Shown: positions 17,184-26,918, counted from the first letter of the stretch. The stretch: 64,000 bases of DNA from Candidatus Micrarchaeota archaeon CG1_02_47_40 (GCA_001871475.1 MNVE01000002.1:124001-188000); one strand, 5' to 3'. Made by a program: numbers and translations. The notes: generated by a model from the letters alone, not told the origin.

Positions 17184-19389
17184 AATGGAAAACATTTTTT
17201 TATGCAGGAAATTTTCCTTCTTTCTTACCCTCATATTTCTTCTTTCCTTTTCCCTTCTCTCTTTTTCCGAGGACAAATACTCTACTGAAATAGTGCCAAA
17301 GCTGACAGATGCGGAAATGCAGGATGCCCCTTTCCTATACGATGCAACCGTTTATCCGGAATGGGGCGTTCCCTGCACGAATTTCACCTACCGCGTAGTC
17401 TATTCAGATACACAAGGCAGGCCTCCCTCCTACGTGCGCATATGGCACAACGGACAATGGCATGATATGCAAAAAGCAAGCGGGAATTACGATGCAGGCG
17501 CGCGCTATGAATACAGCTTCGTGCCAAATTCCGGAAAGCAAAATTTCTACTACTTTGAGGCAAGCAACGGAATAGGAAAGGCAAGGGCGGGAATCATAGA
17601 CAGCCCGAACCAAGGCCCTCTCATGTATGCGCAGAAATTTGACAGCAACCAGATAATACTTCTGAAAAAAGACAGCAATACTCCAGTATGGACATACCAC
17701 ACGGGAAAGGACATTCCAACAGATGTTGCACTCTCAAAGGATGGCAAATACCTTGCTGCGCTGACATCAGATGCAATTTATCTTTTCTCAACCGCAAGTT
17801 CAACTCCCTTGTGGAAATTCTGCCTTTCCTGCGGCGAGCCCCCAATGCCTTTGCAGGGCGCAGGAGGGATTGCCATTTCAAGCGACGGCAAATACATATC
17901 AGCCGCGCTTAGGGACGGGCTTTACTTTTTTGGGAAAGATTCCAACATATCAAACTGGAGTGCAAACATAGAATCAAATGCAATAGGCATAGACATGTCC
18001 GATGACGGAAAGTATATTGCATTAGGCACCGGCGACAAGGCTCTTCTTTTCAGCAATGAAGGAGAGCTTTTATTGAGCTACAAGCCGGAGCACCCCGGCT
18101 ACTCGCAAAGCGGAAATTTCTACAGGCCTGACATGACTTCCAATGGAGAGTATTTCGCCACCACCACCGGCTGCCCTGACAGGCGCGCCTACCTTTTCTC
18201 TAAAAACGGAACTCTTCTTTTCAGAAGCGAGCAGCTTACAGAAGACAGCCCGGTGCACAAATCCGCAATTTCAGATAATGCGAATTATATCGCCTACTCC
18301 CTTGATCATTCTACCGGAAAGGAAATAGTGATGCTCTTTTCAAAATCAGGAACAAAACTTTGGGGCTTCTCCTCGCAGGAGGATGGAACTGCAAGAGCGG
18401 TTTCCATTTCAGCAGATGGACAGTACATAGCAGCCGGCACAACAGCAGGGCACATCTACCTCTTCTCAAAGAACAGCGCAATTCCATTATGGAAATTCAG
18501 CGCAACAAGTGCAACACAGCTGAATCACATAGGGGACATGAAATTCAGTTCCGATGGAAACTATTTAGTAGGGGGAGGGACGGCGCGCAAGCTTTACCTC
18601 TTCTCAAAGGCAAGTGCCGCCCCTCTTTGGGAATATACTGCAAACGAGTGGATAGGCGCGGTTGATTTTCAGGGGGATTACATAGCTGCGGTTACGGGAA
18701 TGAAGGAATTTGCCTTTGAGGGGAATGAAATAGGGGAAACTCCAGTTACCTGCAATTCAATAATACAGCCGCCTTCACGTGAGGAAGTTGAGCGATTCTA
18801 CTCAATGGGTTCCGGAGGCGCAGGTGCAAATGCGCAATGCGGAAATTCAATATGCGAGCCGGACGGGGGGGAAACTTTGGAAACCTGTCCTTCTGACTGC
18901 GCGGGAGGAGGAAACGTGCCTTTTCTTCATGACTGCGGGGACGGGATTTGCGGAACGGATGAGACTGCAGATAACTGCAACCTGGACTGCTTTGGAGGAG
19001 GGGAGAATGGTGCTCCTGCAAACTGCGGAAATGGGATGTGCGAGATGGGCGAGAATGCACAAAACTGCCCGCTTGACTGCATAGGGGGAGGAAACGGCTC
19101 ACCCCAGGGCATCATCAACACCGGAAAATATGCTTTAGTATGCAACGATGAAGACTGCGTGCAAGCCGTAAAATCGGGCAACCAGTCAATCACTTACTCT
19201 GCAAACGGAACAAACAAGACGAATATTCCTTCCACAAACACGACGAATACCCCTGCCGCAAACATGACAAACAAAACTAATGCTCCTTCCGAAACCCCTG
19301 CCCACGAACCCCTTTCCGCCTGCAATAATTTCCTTGAGCAGATGCTGAATGCGCTGCTTGGCCTGTTCGGCGGGGGATTCTGCAGCTGA
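17176..19389 (+). CDS. Secreted PQQ/WD-like beta-propeller protein with C-terminal Cys-rich CGNGxCExGE repeats
   Basis: Signal peptide; repeated SxDGKYIAxGT...LFSK...PLWKF blades; three Cys-rich repeats at about 18838-19080. Overlaps the upstream paralogue by 8 bp. Confidence 0.75.
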   Translation: MNKMENIFLCRKFSFFLTLIFLLSFSLLSFSEDKYSTEIVPKLTDAEMQDAPFLYDATVYPEWGVPCTNFTYRVVYSDTQGRPPSYVRIWHNGQWHDMQKASGNYDAGARYEYSFVPNSGKQNFYYFEASNGIGKARAGIIDSPNQGPLMYAQKFDSNQIILLKKDSNTPVWTYHTGKDIPTDVALSKDGKYLAALTSDAIYLFSTASSTPLWKFCLSCGEPPMPLQGAGGIAISSDGKYISAALRDGLYFFGKDSNISNWSANIESNAIGIDMSDDGKYIALGTGDKALLFSNEGELLLSYKPEHPGYSQSGNFYRPDMTSNGEYFATTTGCPDRRAYLFSKNGTLLFRSEQLTEDSPVHKSAISDNANYIAYSLDHSTGKEIVMLFSKSGTKLWGFSSQEDGTARAVSISADGQYIAAGTTAGHIYLFSKNSAIPLWKFSATSATQLNHIGDMKFSSDGNYLVGGGTARKLYLFSKASAAPLWEYTANEWIGAVDFQGDYIAAVTGMKEFAFEGNEIGETPVTCNSIIQPPSREEVERFYSMGSGGAGANAQCGNSICEPDGGETLETCPSDCAGGGNVPFLHDCGDGICGTDETADNCNLDCFGGGENGAPANCGNGMCEMGENAQNCPLDCIGGGNGSPQGIINTGKYALVCNDEDCVQAVKSGNQSITYSANGTNKTNIPSTNTTNTPAANMTNKTNAPSETPAHEPLSACNNFLEQMLNALLGLFGGGFCS

Positions 19390-19430
19390 AAAACTGCCTT
19401 TCTTTCTTAACTGCTCTCCCTCTAATGCGT

Positions 19431-19540
19431 GCCGCTTCCTAAATGCTTAATGCGTGCATTATCTTTCCACTTACAATGCACACGCTGCGCCGCTTCCTAC
19501 TCGCTTAACGCACGCATTATCCTTCCGCCGCCAATGCATC
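19431..19540. repeat. ~50-bp imperfect tandem duplication spanning the 3' end of mnmA
   Basis: GCCGCTTCCTAAATGCTTAATGCGTGCATTATCTTTCC (from 19431) versus GCCGCTTCCTACTCGCTTAACGCACGCATTATCCTTCC (from 19489), spaced 58 bp. Confidence 0.7.
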
Positions 19541-20663
19541 TTCTTCCCTTGTACAATGCGCAAATCTGCCCTGGTGTTATCCCCTCAACAGGCGCATCAC
19601 ACACAATTCTCAACTTTCCTTTCTCCTGCACCACGCATACTTTCACTTCCCTCTGCCCAGAGCGTATCTGCGCGGCAGCTTGAAATTTTCCCTGCGGCTT
19701 TTTGCACAGCCAGTTGAAGCGCTCCACGATAAACTCCCTTCCAAGCAGTTTTTTGCGCTCGCGCGTAACCACAAGCGCGTTCCTTTTTGCATCCATGCAT
19801 TTCACAAAGCAGGTGAAAGGCAAGCCAAGCCCGTGCCTCTGCCCGATAGTGTAAGAATACAACCCTTGATGCGTGCCTACTTTCTTACCTTCATCATCAA
19901 TTATTTCCCCTTCCCTCTTTCCGATTTTTTCTCTGATGAATTGCTTCATTGCCTTTCCCGAAACAAAGCACAAATCCTGGCTCTGGCGCACCTGTGCGAA
20001 AAATCCCAATCCCTCTTTTATTGCAATTTCATATACCTGCTGCTTTGTCAGACTGCCAAGGGGCAGCACGAGTTTTGGCAGCCATGCGCGCGGCAGCAGG
20101 CAAAGCCCGTATGCCTGGTCTTTTTTCCCATCCTCCGCCCTCTCAAGGCATGCCTCTCCTTTCACTCCTATTTTTATTTTCGCATAATGCCCGGTTGCAA
20201 CATGGCGTATGCCGTGCCGTTTTGCCCACTCAAAAAGCTTGCGGATTTTGAGCTCGCGGTTGCAGATAAGGCAGGGGTTCGGGGTGCGGCAGTGCGAAAG
20301 CTCGCTGATGAAATATCCTATAACTTTGCGCTCAAAACTGCGCTTCACATCATATATGTAATGAGGCACCCCAAGCTTTTCACATACTTTCCTTGCGTTT
20401 GCAAACGATTCGCTGGTGCAGCATGCGTTTTCCCTAAGCTCGTTGCACGGGTTTTTCCACACCGGAAGCTCAAGTGAAACCCCCACCGGCTCCCAGCCCT
20501 GTTTTTTGAGGAGAAGAAGCGCCACGGAGGAGTCTACCCCTCCCGACATACCGACTACTATTCTTTTTGCTTGGCACTCCGACATTCTTACTGCACTTCT
20601 TTTTGCTCCGCTTTCAGGCATTCCTATTGCCATTCTCTTTGCCTTGAGTTTCTTTCGTGCCAT
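19497..20663 (-). CDS. mnmA: tRNA-specific 2-thiouridylase MnmA-like
   Basis: VVGMSGGVDSSVALLLLKKQGWEPVGV PP-loop; TPNPCLICNRELKI; FVSGKAMKQFI; GQRHGLGL. Start uncertain because of N-terminal repeats. Confidence 0.85.
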   Translation of the reverse strand: MARKKLKAKRMAIGMPESGAKRSAVRMSECQAKRIVVGMSGGVDSSVALLLLKKQGWEPVGVSLELPVWKNPCNELRENACCTSESFANARKVCEKLGVPHYIYDVKRSFERKVIGYFISELSHCRTPNPCLICNRELKIRKLFEWAKRHGIRHVATGHYAKIKIGVKGEACLERAEDGKKDQAYGLCLLPRAWLPKLVLPLGSLTKQQVYEIAIKEGLGFFAQVRQSQDLCFVSGKAMKQFIREKIGKREGEIIDDEGKKVGTHQGLYSYTIGQRHGLGLPFTCFVKCMDAKRNALVVTRERKKLLGREFIVERFNWLCKKPQGKFQAAAQIRSGQREVKVCVVQEKGKLRIVCDAPVEGITPGQICALYKGRRCIGGGRIMRALSE

Positions 20664-20792
20664 ACAAAATAATATTGTGCGGTGTTTTTATTAAATCAGG
20701 TGCGAGTGAAAACCAGCCCGCGCAAGCGGGCTATCCCGCCTTCAGGCAGGAGAGTACCTTTTTATATTTTTCGGGCGAACCTTAAGCATAAG

Positions 20793-21494
20793 ATGAAAAA
20801 AATATTTGCCTCGCTTCTCTTTGCATCTGCCCTATTTTTGTTATTCGGCTGCTCCCAGCTTCTGCCGCAAACAAAGTATGTATGCGCTGACGGAACAACG
20901 GTTGCAGATTCATCTCTTTGCCAAACTACTCCTCTTTTCGCACCTCCGGCAGCCCCGCCTGCCGCCCCGACGCTTACATTGGACATGGAGTTTGAAGTGT
21001 GCTCCGGAATGCCGGAATTGCAGCAGATGTCCTATGAGGAGCTCTGCATATCAGGGCTGGCGGCAAAGCACAACAATGCCTCCTTCTGCAAGAAGCTCAG
21101 CTATGAAGCGAAAAAAAACTGCTACCTGATAGTCGCCACTGCGGCAGAAGACCCAAATGTGTGCGGAAGCGCAGCAAGCGGCTCTGACAAGAATTACTGC
21201 TACTCGCAATACGCCTCAAACGCAAAAGACGCCTCCATATGCGAAAAAATTACCGACATAAACGAGAAGGACAACTGCTATTACAAGCTTTCAACCGAAC
21301 TTGCCGACCCTGCGCTCTGCGACAAGATGAAAACGGGCGGGCAGAAAAACAGCTGCTACTGGAACATTGCAATGCGCCTCCGCGACGTTTCCTACTGCAA
21401 CAAGATAACGGAAGAAGGGCAGAAGCAGAACTGCCTGCAGAACATACAGCCCAGCCAGCAGCCGAGCCAGCCGATGCAGCAGCTGCCGAAATAA
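20793..21494 (+). CDS. Lipoprotein with repeated Cys-pair motifs
   Basis: MKKIFASLLFASALFLLFGCSQ lipobox; repeats such as DASICEKITDINEKDNCYYK and DPALCDKMKTGGQKNSCYW. ATG at 20793 preferred. Confidence 0.7.
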   Translation: MKKIFASLLFASALFLLFGCSQLLPQTKYVCADGTTVADSSLCQTTPLFAPPAAPPAAPTLTLDMEFEVCSGMPELQQMSYEELCISGLAAKHNNASFCKKLSYEAKKNCYLIVATAAEDPNVCGSAASGSDKNYCYSQYASNAKDASICEKITDINEKDNCYYKLSTELADPALCDKMKTGGQKNSCYWNIAMRLRDVSYCNKITEEGQKQNCLQNIQPSQQPSQPMQQLPK

Positions 21495-21532
21495 GCCGAT
21501 TGATTTCAAATATTTTTTTGTTGGGTGAGAAT

Positions 21533-22111
21533 ATGAACCGCAGAATACTCTGGCATGCAATAGGCGTTGGGCTGATATGCGCCATCCTTCTTGCAGGCGC
21601 ACTAGGGGAGCCTAAAAGGCAGATTCTTTTCTACGTCAGCGGGTTTGGATTTCTGGCGCTTCTTTCTCTCATCTTCATAATCTCAATACCGCTTTTGGCG
21701 CGTGCCTGGAAGAGCCCGCATGCGGAAATGCTGCTTGCAAACAGGCGCCAGATGGGAATCTACTCATTCGTCTTCGCCCTTATACACGTTATTTTGGTTT
21801 TCAACTTCTTTTTCGCTTGGGATGCGGGCAAGATTCTTGCAAATCCGAACTCTCTTTTTCTGATTATGGGCGCAGCCGCTTTTCTCATGCTGGCGCTGAT
21901 GGCCGCCTCCTCAAATGATTTCTCCATGAAAGCCTTGGGGCGGAATTGGAAATATCTCCAGTACCTTATTTACTCCGCCATTCTCCTCATTCTCGTCCAT
22001 TTCATTGCAGTTGGGAAGATATTCGCCCAAAATACCGTAATTGTCGCAATCCTTCTGCTTGTTGCATTAGCAGTGCTTGCGCTAAGGTTCATACTCAAGC
22101 AGCCGAAATAA
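21533..22111 (+). CDS. Ferric-reductase-like (MsrQ/YedZ-type) transmembrane protein
   Basis: Multi-TM; NRRQMGIYSFVFALIHVILVF...GRNWKYLQYLIYSAILLILVHF with paired His positions. Confidence 0.6.
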   Translation: MNRRILWHAIGVGLICAILLAGALGEPKRQILFYVSGFGFLALLSLIFIISIPLLARAWKSPHAEMLLANRRQMGIYSFVFALIHVILVFNFFFAWDAGKILANPNSLFLIMGAAAFLMLALMAASSNDFSMKALGRNWKYLQYLIYSAILLILVHFIAVGKIFAQNTVIVAILLLVALAVLALRFILKQPK

Positions 22112-22169
22112 GGCAACCTGCTTCTTATGTCGTATGGCAATCAGTCGTTATTTTGTCTGTTCGCTTGGC

Positions 22170-22628
22170 TCACTTGGCATCCCAGGAGAACCTCTTTTTC
22201 AGCCTGTTTCCCTCGTAAAGCGCATACATGAGCGCAAGGGCGGCTCCGGCAAAAGACACGAGCCTCCAGTCCATTCTGGGCGGGAAAAAGCCGTTTAGAA
22301 AGGAGGCAAGGTTGAACGATGTTATCCCAATTCCCCAGGCAATCGCCACGCAGGTCATCGCCAGCATTTCCAAAGCCTCCTGCTTCTCCTCTTTTTTTGT
22401 TTTTTCCCCTTTTACGCCCCACCGGCACAAAACCTTCACAAGCAGGTAGAGAAACAGAAGGGAAAGAAGAATTGATGCAAAATAGTAAAGGGGGGTTATG
22501 GAAACAAAAAATGCCGGGATGGGGTTTGCCTCCCTTAAGCCGTAATAAACGACGGCGATGTAAGAGTATATATTATCAAAAGTTATCATCCCCGCCATCA
22601 GAGCCCATAAAATTTTTTTGCCTGGCAT
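22170..22628 (-). CDS. Polytopic membrane protein (DUF5658-like)
   Basis: Four hydrophobic segments; TFDNIYSYIAVVYYGLREANPI. Confidence 0.5.
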   Translation of the reverse strand: MPGKKILWALMAGMITFDNIYSYIAVVYYGLREANPIPAFFVSITPLYYFASILLSLLFLYLLVKVLCRWGVKGEKTKKEEKQEALEMLAMTCVAIAWGIGITSFNLASFLNGFFPPRMDWRLVSFAGAALALMYALYEGNRLKKRFSWDAK

Positions 22629-22752
22629 TTTATCCCGGATTAATAGCCTCCAAAGTCCTTAATAAATACTGCGCCGAAACCGGCTGTTCCGCCGCGGCTT
22701 GATTTTTCCGGCTGGGCAAATGCCTTTTATTGCTTATCGGCATAAGCCATCT

Positions 22753-23166
22753 ATGAAATTCAATAAATTAATTCCGGAATTGCGCGTTTCCAGTCTGCAG
22801 AAGAGCCTGCACTTCTATAAAGATATTCTCGGATTCAAAGTAGAATACGAAAGAAAGGAAAAGAAATTCGCATTTATTTCTAATGAAGGCGCGCAGATGA
22901 TGCTTGAGGAAAACCCAAACTCAAAATGGAAAACCGGAAAGCTTGAGCACCCATACGGGAGAGGGGTTAATTTCCAGATTGCAGTAAAGGATTTGAAGGT
23001 TTTGCTTGGGAAGCTGAAGGAGAATAATTATTCTCTGAAAACGGAACCAACGGAAAACTGGTACCGGCAGGAGGATAATCTTCTCGGAGTTAGGGAACTC
23101 CTCATCCTGGACCCCGACGGCTATCTTCTGCGGTTTTCGCAGGGGATTGGGAAAAGGAAAGCCTGA
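22753..23166 (+). CDS. VOC/glyoxalase-bleomycin resistance family protein
   Basis: IPELRVSSLQKSLHFYKDILGFKVEYERKEKKFAFI ... ILDPDGYLLRF. Confidence 0.85.
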   Translation: MKFNKLIPELRVSSLQKSLHFYKDILGFKVEYERKEKKFAFISNEGAQMMLEENPNSKWKTGKLEHPYGRGVNFQIAVKDLKVLLGKLKENNYSLKTEPTENWYRQEDNLLGVRELLILDPDGYLLRFSQGIGKRKA

Positions 23167-23224
23167 ATGGAAAATTACCACGAGCATTTCAAAAGAAAAT
23201 CTGCTCAAAAAAGGCAATGAAAGC

Positions 23225-24475
23225 ATGGCAAACGGAAAGCTGAAAAAAACGGTTTCGCTCCTGGACGCGACTTCAATAGGCATAGGCGCCATAGTGGGCG
23301 CGGGAATATTTGTCGTCCTTGGGGTGGCAGTCGGGCTGGCGGGTCCTGCCGTCATCGCATCAATCCTCATAGCCGGGGCGGTTGCCGCGCTTACCGCATT
23401 GAGCTTTGTGCGGTTGAGCAGGGCAACGCAAAAAGAGGGGGGCGCCTACGGGTTTGCGTACGAGTTCCTTCCGCCGTTCTGGGCTTTTTTAACCGGCTTT
23501 CTCTGGATTGCGTCAAATGTCGTCGTGGGTGCAACGGTCGCGCTCGGCTTTTCACTATACCTCTCCCGCATCTTTCCCTTCCTGCCTGTGGCGCCCATAG
23601 CCGCCCTTGCCTGCCTTGCGGCAGCCGCCCTGAACTGCTGCGGAATGAAACAGTCAGTTTCAACCAACAACGCGCTCGTGGCTGCAAAGATTTTAATCCT
23701 CCTGTTTTTCGTGCTTGCCGGATTCCTTTTCTTCAAAGCCGGCAATTTTTCGGGATTAAGCAGTGTGCCAGCCGGCGGCGCGCTTTCAGGCGCCGCGATT
23801 ATTTTTTTCGCATACGGGGGCTTTGCCAGGGTGACGGTGGTTTCAGAGGAAGTGAAAAACGCGAAAAGGAACGTGCCTAGGGCAATCATCCTGGCGCTTG
23901 CATTCTCCACCGCGCTATACCTGCTTGTATCCATAGTTGCGGTCGGGCTCGGCGGCTCAAGCCAGCCTTCCTCCGGCGCATTTCTGGCAGAGTCAATAAG
24001 CTCCACCGGAATACCGTATGCCGCGCTCATCATCTCCCTCGGGGCGCTGGCGGCTACCGCAAGTGTGCTTTTGACCGGCGTGATGGGGGTTTCCCGCGTG
24101 GCGTTTGCAATGGCGCGCAACAGCCAGGCTCCAAAGGCATTTTCCAGCGTGGATTCCGCAAGCGGTGTGCCAAGAAATGCCGTCCTGGCGACAGGCGGTG
24201 CATCCGCGCTCCTCGCACTTTACGGGGACCTGGCGCTGGCGGCTTCAATAAGCAGTTTTGCCCTGCTTGCCTACTATTCGGCTTCCAATTATGCGGCGCT
24301 CAAGCTGAAGGGTGGACGTAATTCCAAAATCATTTCCACAGCAGGGCTGGTTTCGTGCTTTGCGCTCATGGCATTCCTTTCATGGCAGTCCCTCCTTGCC
24401 GGTGCTTTTGCAATCCTCTGCGGAACAGCATACTACTTTCTCGGAAAAGCCGCAAAAAAGAAGGGAGTTCGGTGA
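23225..24475 (+). CDS. APC-family amino acid permease
   Basis: LLDATSIGIGAIVGAGIFVVLGVAVGLAGPA; ~12 TM. Confidence 0.9.
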   Translation: MANGKLKKTVSLLDATSIGIGAIVGAGIFVVLGVAVGLAGPAVIASILIAGAVAALTALSFVRLSRATQKEGGAYGFAYEFLPPFWAFLTGFLWIASNVVVGATVALGFSLYLSRIFPFLPVAPIAALACLAAAALNCCGMKQSVSTNNALVAAKILILLFFVLAGFLFFKAGNFSGLSSVPAGGALSGAAIIFFAYGGFARVTVVSEEVKNAKRNVPRAIILALAFSTALYLLVSIVAVGLGGSSQPSSGAFLAESISSTGIPYAALIISLGALAATASVLLTGVMGVSRVAFAMARNSQAPKAFSSVDSASGVPRNAVLATGGASALLALYGDLALAASISSFALLAYYSASNYAALKLKGGRNSKIISTAGLVSCFALMAFLSWQSLLAGAFAILCGTAYYFLGKAAKKKGVR

Positions 24476-25737
24476 GATGTTTGGAAATTCCTTTACTTTC
24501 CGAAATAGGGCAAATACACATCCTTGTGCGGGAAAAAAGCGAGCTTGAGGCAAAACTCCTCTCTGCTGGCGGGAAGGATTACTTCTTTCTTCTTGAGGAC
24601 TGCCAAGAGCTTTCCGAAATAATAGAAGACATAAAGGAAATCTCCAGCAAAAGAAGCGAGAAGGAGCGCGCCGCATTCATGGAAAAGGTAAAGTTCTCGC
24701 GCAAAATCAGGCGCAAAGCAAAGGATTTGGCTGCTTTTGAGCGCAGGCTTGTGTCCGAATACGAGAATAAGCGCATCTCCCTTTCGCACGGGAGGAAGAT
24801 GGTGGAAATAATAAAACTGCTGCGCTCAAGCAAGCTGGAAGAGGCGCAGGGCAAAGCAGGCGAATTCCACTCCCTTCTTGAAATGCGGGAGAGGCTTGCC
24901 TTGTTGGATGAGCAGCTTTCCAAAAAACGGGCACAGGCAGAGCGGGCAAGGCGGGTTATACTTGAGAAGATTTCAGACATTTCCTGGCTGGAAGAACAGC
25001 CTCCCATTGACATGGAGAAAATACGCAGGCACGAACAGGGGGAACGCTTGCGTGAAATTCTTCTTGAGGCAAGGCTTGAAATGATTCATTCACTCCAGTC
25101 AATGCCCCTATGCGAACTTTTCGGGAAATATAAAGAAGGGGAGCTTGAGAAGTTAGGCTTTCCGCAAATTCCCGCGCAGGAAATAGATGCGCTTTCCTCC
25201 TTCCTGAAAAAGTCAGGGCTTGAAAAAAAATCCTCCCTTCAACTTTACGAGATGCTGGGTTTCAGTAAGGAAAAGCTTTCCCATCTTGGCATTGATTTGG
25301 CAAGTTTCAGGCAGAATGTGGAGGAGCACAAGAGTTTCCTTCTTGAAATATCCTCCCTTCATTTGGGCGATTTCCTTACAGACCTTTCTCCTGACTCGGC
25401 TTCCCTTTCATATCTTGCAAAAAACTCACCGGAAGCGAAAAAGGCAGTAGATGAGCTGGCACTCCTTTCAGGCACTTTTGCAGAAGATGAGAAGGAATGG
25501 GAAAGGCGGAAGTTTCTTGAGGAAAAGAAAAAATTGGTTGGAGGGGAAATCAAGCCGGAGCTTGAAAAGCTTTTAGAAGAGATTGAGTCGGTTGAAATGG
25601 CACTGAACGGAAAGGAAGGTGAAGGGAAGAAATCTGCTGAAAAAGCCCCTGATGAAAAGGAAGATATACTGCCAACTAAAACCGGAAAGGAAAAAGGTTT
25701 TCTTGAATCGTTTTTCGGGCTTTTCAGGGAGAAATGA
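24472..25737 (+). CDS. Coiled-coil rich hypothetical protein
   Basis: Long charged coiled-coil ORF; the likely GTG start overlaps the permease stop. Confidence 0.6.
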   Translation: MRCLEIPLLSEIGQIHILVREKSELEAKLLSAGGKDYFFLLEDCQELSEIIEDIKEISSKRSEKERAAFMEKVKFSRKIRRKAKDLAAFERRLVSEYENKRISLSHGRKMVEIIKLLRSSKLEEAQGKAGEFHSLLEMRERLALLDEQLSKKRAQAERARRVILEKISDISWLEEQPPIDMEKIRRHEQGERLREILLEARLEMIHSLQSMPLCELFGKYKEGELEKLGFPQIPAQEIDALSSFLKKSGLEKKSSLQLYEMLGFSKEKLSHLGIDLASFRQNVEEHKSFLLEISSLHLGDFLTDLSPDSASLSYLAKNSPEAKKAVDELALLSGTFAEDEKEWERRKFLEEKKKLVGGEIKPELEKLLEEIESVEMALNGKEGEGKKSAEKAPDEKEDILPTKTGKEKGFLESFFGLFREK

Positions 25738-25770
25738 TTTTGAAACTTTGTGCCGCAGGAAAAAAACATT

Positions 25771-26703
25771 TCAGATATCTCTGATAAATCTCCCGTAAAC
25801 AAACTCCACAAACGGCTTTTCATTTTTTTTCTCCACTGACTTAATCAAGGCATCAAAGTAAGCCTGCGTTTCTTTTGATATGTTCAGGAGAGGGTAGCCG
25901 GCGTCAAAAAACGCCTTGTTTAGAAGCAGCCTTGATACTCTCTTGTTGCCGTCGTCAAATGGATGAATCATATATATGCGCAGGTGCAAAAGCGCCGCCA
26001 GTTCCATCGGGTTGATTCTGCCAAGATTGGAGTTGTACCAGGAAACCACTTCTGCAAGCCTGTTTTTTATTTGAGCCGGAGGGGGCGGCCTAAAGCCGAT
26101 TTCCTCCACTTTTTCGCAGCTTCTTAAGTAAATGTAAGCCTGTTTTTGCCTGAATTCACCTGGATGCTTCCCCTTATATTCTGCCATAATAATACGATGC
26201 AAGTTGAGGATAAATTCCAGGGAAATGCCTTTTTCGCCCTCTTTCGCATACCGCAGCCCCTTTATCATATCAAGCGCCACGCGCAGATTCTCATCCCTTA
26301 TGCTATGCACATTCCTTTGGCTGAACCTGTATGCAATGCCGGCATCTTCCTTTGTTATCGGCACCCCTTCCGTGGAGAGGGTGGTGTAGACGAAATTAAC
26401 CGCGTCTATCTCATTTTTTTCATCCTGCGCGGTCTTTCCAAGCTTCTTCATCCTTGCGGCATATCTGCGCTTTCTTTTCTCAGCTTCTATGAGCTGCTCT
26501 TTTGTCAGGTAAAGCAATGCTGTTCCGCCCAGCAGTCCATCGTAAATCTTATCAAGAAGTTCCTGTTTCTTTTTCTCAAGCCGGCTTTTTTTTGGAATAT
26601 GCCTGCCCAAATAGATTGAGAATACCCTGATTTTTTCCAGCCTGACTGACTCTTCAAGATAATAATATTCCTGCCCGTTTACCAGCTTTTTCCTTAATGA
26701 CAT
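25771..26703 (-). CDS. Fic/DOC family protein (paralogue 1)
   Basis: Fic motif HPFDDGNKRVSRLLLNKAF (HPFxxGNxR). Confidence 0.9.
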   Translation of the reverse strand: MSLRKKLVNGQEYYYLEESVRLEKIRVFSIYLGRHIPKKSRLEKKKQELLDKIYDGLLGGTALLYLTKEQLIEAEKRKRRYAARMKKLGKTAQDEKNEIDAVNFVYTTLSTEGVPITKEDAGIAYRFSQRNVHSIRDENLRVALDMIKGLRYAKEGEKGISLEFILNLHRIIMAEYKGKHPGEFRQKQAYIYLRSCEKVEEIGFRPPPPAQIKNRLAEVVSWYNSNLGRINPMELAALLHLRIYMIHPFDDGNKRVSRLLLNKAFFDAGYPLLNISKETQAYFDALIKSVEKKNEKPFVEFVYGRFIRDI

Positions 26704-26733
26704 GCGGTTATTTGGGTGGCAAGATTATTAAAC

Positions 26734-26819
26734 TTATCTTACATTTATAATTAAAATGTATGACTAAAAAACACGAGATAGAAACTTATCTTACATTTTA
26801 TCATTCAGTTGTAAGATAA
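26734..26819. promoter_or_regulatory. Operator-like motif cluster for Fic paralogue 1
   Basis: TTATCTTAC at 26734-26742 and 26786-26794, inverted GTAAGATAA at 26811-26819; the first copy abuts the minus-strand TATA TTATAAATG. Confidence 0.7.
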
Positions 26820-26887
26820 TGCTGTGCTTTTCAGGGGAAAATGAAGAATGTGCCCCTAAACCTTGAAGTTGTGCAGTGGCGAAGATG

Positions 26888-26918
26888 GGTGACTACAATC
26901 TGCGCTTGCGTAGTCACC
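26888..26918. repeat. Inverted repeat GGTGACTAC/GTAGTCACC overlapping the stop codon of Fic paralogue 2
   Basis: 26888-26896 and 26910-26918. Confidence 0.85.
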
